44,355 nt of DNA, taken from assembly GCF_000813125.1 (NCBI RefSeq), contig NZ_BASE01000081.1, positions 1 through 44,355 of the forward strand, written 5' to 3'. Positions within the stretch are counted from its first letter, which is position 1. Each line of letters begins with the position of its first letter. The DNA comes from Mesobacillus selenatarsenatis SF-1 (lineage in GTDB: Bacteria; Bacillota; Bacilli; Bacillales; Cytobacillaceae). The position numbers and the translations under genes are program-made. The notes under the pieces were generated by a model that was not told the origin of the DNA, did no database searches, and saw only the letters and a program-made list of their open reading frames with translations. Shown in pieces: positions 40,700 through 44,355 of this stretch.

Positions 40700-41713
40700 A
40701 TGAAGAAAAGGTTATTGTTGCTTCTCGCCGGGCTCATGGTTATTTTTGCTCTGGCTGCCTGCGGTACAAAATCACAGGAATCTGTGGTTAAGGAGTTGGA
40801 TGGAACGCTCGAAGATCTGAAGAGCTACAAGGCTAAGGCAAAGATGACATTGCAAATGGGTACCGAGCCGCAAGTGTACGATGTGGAGATTTGGCATAAA
40901 GATCCGTCATTTTACCGTGTGAACCTAAAGAATGCCCAGAAGGACCAGAGCCAGATGATTCTGCGAAATGAAGAAGGGGTATTTGTTTTGACGCCTGCCC
41001 TTAACAAAAGCTTCAAATTCCAGAGCGACTGGCCGAAAAACAGCAGCCAGGCGTACCTTTACGAATCTTTAATCATGGATATTCTCGAGGATAAGCAAGC
41101 GAAATTCTCGGCAACCAAGGAACATTATGTGTTCGAAACGAAAACAAGATACCAGAACAACAAAATGCTTCCGATCCAGGAAATCAAGCTGAACAAAAAG
41201 AACCTGGCGCCGGTCAGCGTTAAGGTGATGGACCCAGACCGGAATTCATTGGTTACGGTTGAGTTCTCGGATGTGAAATTCGACGCAAGCTTCGACAAAG
41301 ATGCGTTTGATATGAAGAAAAATATGACAGGTGCACAGCTTGAGGTGCCGGTTATGGCGGATGTAGAAGACAAGGAATTCACTGTAAAATATCCAGTCGC
41401 TGAAATCCCTGGCGTGACGTTAATTGATGAAAAAGAAATCACGACAGAGAACGGAAAGCGTGTGGTACTCACATATGACGGCGAAAAATCATTCACGCTG
41501 ATCCAGGAGAAAGCAGACGCAATGCCTGCAATGTCCTCTGCGATCAACATGACGGGAAAGCCTGTCGACCTCGGATTCACAATCGGTGCTATGAACGAAA
41601 CCTCGGTTTCCTGGACACACCTCGGAGTCGATTATATGCTGGCTTCAACAGACCTATCACCAGAAGAATTGGAAATGGTAGCTAAATCGGTCTTGGCTGA
41701 TATGGAAAAATAA
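40700..41713 (+). CDS. ydcC: Lipoprotein YdcC-like (LolA-fold)
   Basis: The 337-residue protein has a lipoprotein signal with lipobox LAACG (C21). A LolA/LolB-like half-barrel follows: SVVKELDGTLEDLKSYKAKAKMTL, WHKDPSFYRVNL, VLTPALNKSFKFQSDWPKNSSQAYLY and KKNLAPVSVKVMD. A second beta-rich region after residue 215 (ADVEDKEFTVKYPVAEIPG) has lower similarity. It is anchored outside the membrane; in B. subtilis ydcC is associated with sporulation, function unclear. ATG 40700 is preferred because GGGG and GGAAG lie just upstream and the signal peptide begins there. Confidence 0.88.
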   Translation: MKKRLLLLLAGLMVIFALAACGTKSQESVVKELDGTLEDLKSYKAKAKMTLQMGTEPQVYDVEIWHKDPSFYRVNLKNAQKDQSQMILRNEEGVFVLTPALNKSFKFQSDWPKNSSQAYLYESLIMDILEDKQAKFSATKEHYVFETKTRYQNNKMLPIQEIKLNKKNLAPVSVKVMDPDRNSLVTVEFSDVKFDASFDKDAFDMKKNMTGAQLEVPVMADVEDKEFTVKYPVAEIPGVTLIDEKEITTENGKRVVLTYDGEKSFTLIQEKADAMPAMSSAINMTGKPVDLGFTIGAMNETSVSWTHLGVDYMLASTDLSPEELEMVAKSVLADMEK

Positions 41714-41724
41714 GATTCCAAATG

Positions 41725-41756
41725 CAGGCTCAGTGTAACCTGGGCCTGTTTTTTTA
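41725..41756 (+). terminator. Terminator of ydcC
   Basis: CAGGCTCAG pairs with CTGGGCCTG (including G-U) around TGTAAC, followed by seven T. Confidence 0.85.
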
Positions 41757-41896
41757 TGGATTAAGGGCTAAAACTAAATGAATATTAACGACCAGGTTTT
41801 AAGGCTTAAAGAAACTTCCCGGGTATCGCAGCTCAAATCCGCGTTTCTCCCCCACGAACGAACTTCCTGTTCAAAAAATTCGTATATAATATCCAT

Positions 41897-41925
41897 TTGA
41901 CATTGAGTTCTTTCGGTTTGATAAT
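41897..41925 (+). promoter_or_regulatory. Sigma-A promoter of alr
   Basis: A perfect TTGACA, 17 bases, GATAAT. The start near 41932 leaves a leader of about 40 bases. Confidence 0.8.
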
Positions 41926-41970
41926 AAAACAATATAAATAACGTTCGGGTTGAAGGAAGTGGAGTTTTCG

Positions 41971-43128
41971 TTGGAGGAGCAAGGATTTTTTTACCGTGAT
42001 ACATGGGCGGAAGTTGACCTGGATCGAGTCAAGATGAATGTAAAAGAGATCAAGGGTCATCTGCCTGAAGATGTTGAATTTATTGCAGTTGTGAAAGCTA
42101 ATGCCTATGGCCACGGGGATTCCCAAGTGGCAGAGGCGGCGTTGGAAGCGGGAGCATCAATGCTTGCGGTGGCATTCATGGATGAGGCGCTTGCGTTAAG
42201 AAAAAAACGGATTACTGCTCCGATTCTTGTACTTGGTGCAAGTAGACCAGAGGATGTGAATATCGCCGCTGAAGAAGGGATTATTCTGACCGTTTTCCAG
42301 GAGGAATGGCTGGCAAAAGCGCAGGGTGTATTGAAAAAGGATTCAACCCTTATGCTTCATATAAAAATAGATACAGGAATGGGCCGGATCGGGATTCGGT
42401 CAATTGAGGAATTGAAGGCAGTAGAAAGACTGATTGAAGAAGATGCGAGATTACAGCTTCACGGGATTTACACCCACTACGCGACAGCTGATGAATTGGA
42501 TGATGTGTATTTTAACAAGCAGCTCGACTTGTTCAGGGAAATGCTGAGCTCAATGAAAAAGCTGCCCCCGGTCGTCCACAGCAGCAATAGTGCAGCAGCC
42601 CTGATGCACAGAGATGCACAGTTTAACGCTGTAAGAGTAGGAATCGCCATGTATGGACTAGCGCCCTCGATGGAGATCGCACCCGAGTTACCGGTGGATT
42701 TGCAGGAGGCATTCACGCTCCATTCGAGGCTTGTGCACGTAAAGAGGCTGGAAAAAGGAGAAAAGGTCAGCTACGGCGCAACCTATGAAGCACCAGAAGA
42801 AATTTGGGTAGGGACGCTTCCAATTGGGTATGCTGATGGATGGATACGCAGACTTCAGGGACAGGAAGTACTGGTCGATGGCAAAAGATCCCCCATCATA
42901 GGGCGTATTTGCATGGACCAATGCATGGTGAAGCTTCCGAATGAAGTTCCAGTCGGGACAATCGCTACCCTGATCGGCAGCCAGGGAGAAGAGTCAATCT
43001 CAATCAATGAGATTGCCAGCAAGCTAGAAACAATCAACTACGAAGTTCCGTGCATCATATCTTCAAGAGTCCCGCGTCTGTACAGGCAGGACGGCAAAGT
43101 AGTCGATTTAAACAATTCGCTGTTATAA
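41971..43128 (+). CDS. alr: Alanine racemase
   Basis: The 385-residue PLP enzyme interconverts L- and D-alanine, supplying Ddl upstream. The PLP lysine is K42 in [10 protein letters not shown], and the catalytic tyrosine Y268 lies in [11 protein letters not shown]. The TIM-barrel part continues through [12 protein letters not shown], and [10 protein letters not shown] lies in the beta domain. TTG 41971 is chosen: GTGGAG lies 6 bases upstream and the product then starts, like B. subtilis Alr, a few residues before FYRDTWAE. An earlier in-frame TTG at 41950 has no site. It precedes ndoAI-ndoA, the conserved order. Confidence 0.94.
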   Translation: MEEQGFFYRDTWAEVDLDRVKMNVKEIKGHLPEDVEFIAVVKANAYGHGDSQVAEAALEAGASMLAVAFMDEALALRKKRITAPILVLGASRPEDVNIAAEEGIILTVFQEEWLAKAQGVLKKDSTLMLHIKIDTGMGRIGIRSIEELKAVERLIEEDARLQLHGIYTHYATADELDDVYFNKQLDLFREMLSSMKKLPPVVHSSNSAAALMHRDAQFNAVRVGIAMYGLAPSMEIAPELPVDLQEAFTLHSRLVHVKRLEKGEKVSYGATYEAPEEIWVGTLPIGYADGWIRRLQGQEVLVDGKRSPIIGRICMDQCMVKLPNEVPVGTIATLIGSQGEESISINEIASKLETINYEVPCIISSRVPRLYRQDGKVVDLNNSLL

Positions 43129-43227
43129 TAAAAATCCAATAATTAACAAAGCTGTTCAATTTGGCTAAAAACCTGAATAAAACACTATTTTTTGGGCGGA
43201 TAATACTGAAGAATTGCGGATTTATCT

Positions 43228-43255
43228 TTGCATCTTGCATAAATAGTGATAAGAT
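43228..43255 (+). promoter_or_regulatory. Likely promoter of ndoAI-ndoA
   Basis: TTGCAT, 16 bases, TAAGAT, about 67 bases before the antitoxin start. Confidence 0.5.
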
Positions 43256-43321
43256 TAGAAATGGTAGAGAGATAACGAACTTAATAATGGTATGTAGTGA
43301 TGATGGTGGAGGTGTATGTTT

Positions 43322-43603
43322 GTGTCTGAATCCAGCGCAACAACGGAGATTTTGGTAAAGTTACCGCAGCATCTTTTAAGTGAACTAGATGGATTTGTTA
43401 AGCAAGAGAACGTAAACCGCAGCGAATTTATTTATCAGGCAACAAAAATGTTCTTGCGTGAGAAGAAAAAGAGACAAATTCGTGAATCCATGAGACGTGG
43501 CTATATGGAAATGGCCAAAATTAATCTGACCATTGCATCTGAAGCATTTCAAGCAGAATACGAGGCAGAACACACAGTTGAACGTCTAGTCAGCGGAGGA
43601 TAA
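43322..43603 (+). CDS. ndoAI: Antitoxin EndoAI (MazE-type, ribbon-helix-helix)
   Basis: The 93-residue antitoxin has an N-terminal ribbon-helix-helix domain ([21 protein letters not shown]...NRSEFIYQA) for DNA binding. Its C-terminal tail ([36 protein letters not shown]) is nearly identical to B. subtilis EndoAI and is the part that wraps the toxin. The N-terminal half is less similar, as usual. GTG 43322 gives 93 residues, equal to the B. subtilis protein, and lies 9 bases after GGAGG; the ATG at 43316 is too close. The toxin gene starts 4 bases after the stop. Confidence 0.92.
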   Translation: MSESSATTEILVKLPQHLLSELDGFVKQENVNRSEFIYQATKMFLREKKKRQIRESMRRGYMEMAKINLTIASEAFQAEYEAEHTVERLVSGG

Positions 43604-43607
43604 TCCT

Positions 43608-43958
43608 TTGATTGTCAAACGTGGTGACGTCTATTTTGCGGACCTATCCCCAGTTGTTGGTTCAGAACAAGGCGGAGTTCGCCCTGTCCTGGTCATCCAA
43701 AACGACATCGGGAATCGGTTTAGTCCCACAGTCATTATCGCAGCGATCACAGCACAGATCCAAAAAGCCAAGCTTCCAACACATGTAGAAATTGATGCGA
43801 AGCGGTACGGTTTTGAACGAGACTCGGTCATCTTATTGGAGCAAATACGCACAATTGACAAACAGCGCCTAACCGATAAAATTACCCATCTCGATGACGA
43901 AATGATGGAAAAAGTGGATGAAGCCCTTCAGGTAAGTTTAGGTCTTATCGAATTCTAA
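43608..43958 (+). CDS. ndoA: Endoribonuclease toxin EndoA (MazF)
   Basis: The 116-residue MazF-family toxin cleaves single-stranded RNA (UACAU in B. subtilis, by established work) and is held in check by EndoAI. It begins [23 protein letters not shown], with R25 (GGVRPV) and T48 (AAITAQ) of the active centre. It differs from B. subtilis EndoA at only a few residues across its length. TTG 43608 lies 8 bases after GGAGG, which is inside the end of the antitoxin gene, so expression is coupled. A terminator follows; in B. subtilis rsb genes come next, but they are not reached here. Confidence 0.95.
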   Translation: MIVKRGDVYFADLSPVVGSEQGGVRPVLVIQNDIGNRFSPTVIIAAITAQIQKAKLPTHVEIDAKRYGFERDSVILLEQIRTIDKQRLTDKITHLDDEMMEKVDEALQVSLGLIEF

Positions 43959-43967
43959 ATGAACAGC

Positions 43968-43991
43968 ACGCTCTTTAAAGAGCGTTTTTTT
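43968..43991 (+). terminator. Terminator of ndoAI-ndoA
   Basis: A perfect palindrome ACGCTCTTT-AAAGAGCGT with a seven-T run. Confidence 0.88.
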
Positions 43992-44064
43992 GTAACCGAA
44001 CACCTGGCCTGCCAGCAGGCCTTATACATAACCATAAAATAAAAACGGATGTTTTCCTGTGTGG

Positions 44065-44096
44065 AGAGGCAAGCTTAGCGGCTTGTCTCTTTTTTA
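44065..44096 (+). terminator. Second intrinsic terminator after ndoA
   Basis: AGAGGCAAGC pairs with GCTTGTCTCT (one G-U) around TTAGCG, then a T-run. No gene lies between it and the first terminator, so it may back up the first or end a small unseen RNA. Confidence 0.75.
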
Positions 44097-44164
44097 GTTG
44101 CCCAGGATGATTGGGCTGGTTATTAAAGGAAAAGAGGGGAAGCGGTCGCAATCAAGGGGTCCCA

Positions 44165-44355
44165 GACTGGTTTGGACGGCAAAGATGTTTTGGATCGTCC
44201 GGATTTAAGACAGGTTTGCCTGAGAAAGCGGAAAAGCTGTCAAGAAAAGCCCAGAATCGTGACAGGTTTGGCGGTGAAAGCGGAAAAGCTGTCAAGAAAA
44301 GCCCGGAATTGTGACAGGTTTGGCGGTGAAAACGGAAAAGCTGTCAAGAAAAGCC
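44165..44355. repeat. 52-bp tandem repeat array at the right edge
   Basis: GACAGGTTTG starts at 44209, 44261 and 44313, exact 52-base steps, and runs off the window; a degenerate copy starts near 44165. Each unit has TGACAG, about 23 bases, then CTGTCA, so it can form a short-armed hairpin, plus a 17-base linker. The 397-base gap after ndoA holds this array and two terminators, with no gene visible. Confidence 0.93.

Noticed and set aside
1..44355. tRNA, rRNA, prophage or insertion-sequence genes
   Set aside because: No T-loop or rRNA landmarks, transposase motifs or phage structural genes were seen on either strand.

Overview
The window looks like a chromosomal segment of a low-to-mid GC, spore-forming Bacillaceae (Bacillus/Mesobacillus/Cytobacillus-like). 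The block ddl-murF-cshA-ydbS-ydbT-ydcA-acpS-ydcC-alr-ndoAI-ndoA follows the Bacillus subtilis gene order almost exactly. Starts use strong GGAGG-type ribosome sites, with several TTG and GTG starts. There is a KinB-like sporulation kinase, and sigma-A promoters and intrinsic terminators are typical of Firmicutes. I see no rRNA, tRNA, CRISPR array, phage or transposase gene.

Layout. 1-4.3 kb (minus strand): a tandem-repeat array, a NERD-domain protein, a secreted S15-type hydrolase and a secreted M14 metallopeptidase. 4.5-9.4 kb: a heme-sensing two-component pair (HssR/HssS-like), a small histidine-bearing membrane protein and an MmpL/RND transporter; the usual partner HrtAB is absent. 9.5-12.1 kb: a 57-residue protein, a cold-shock protein, a possible very small minus-strand transcription unit and a KinB-like kinase. 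12.3-14.2 kb: methylthioribose kinase plus a class II aldolase (nucleoside-byproduct salvage, without mtnA). 14.4-21.8 kb: a membrane miniprotein, a TM-helix mechanosensitive-type channel, a DedA protein, a TSUP transporter, a RodA/FtsW paralogue coupled to a GNAT acetyltransferase, and an unrecognised conserved protein. 22-25.8 kb: a cobalamin riboswitch controlling btuF-btuC-btuD, in which btuD is fused to a CbiZ-type amidohydrolase. 25.8-30 kb: a VOC protein, an MFS transporter, and a SulP transporter with a universal stress protein. 30.6-44 kb: the cell-wall/RNA-helicase/toxin-antitoxin block, with an alpha/beta hydrolase and UvsE inserted relative to B. subtilis.

The most unusual material is intergenic. 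Four arrays have a 51-52 bp period (1-258, 11968-12112, 26256-26482, 44165-44355); the middle two clearly share one consensus with a hairpin core. Two arrays have a 20-21 bp period (30209-30325, 36033-36262). A structured repeat of about 120 bp occurs three times (6.7, 10.2 and 18.4 kb), and its third copy is internally expanded. The best candidate for an undescribed functional system is hssRS with the small membrane protein and the MmpL pump: a GTTCAC direct repeat of HssR-box architecture lies between the kinase and the pump genes, inside the kinase terminator. Product names come from recognising motifs and remembered homologues; no database search was possible.
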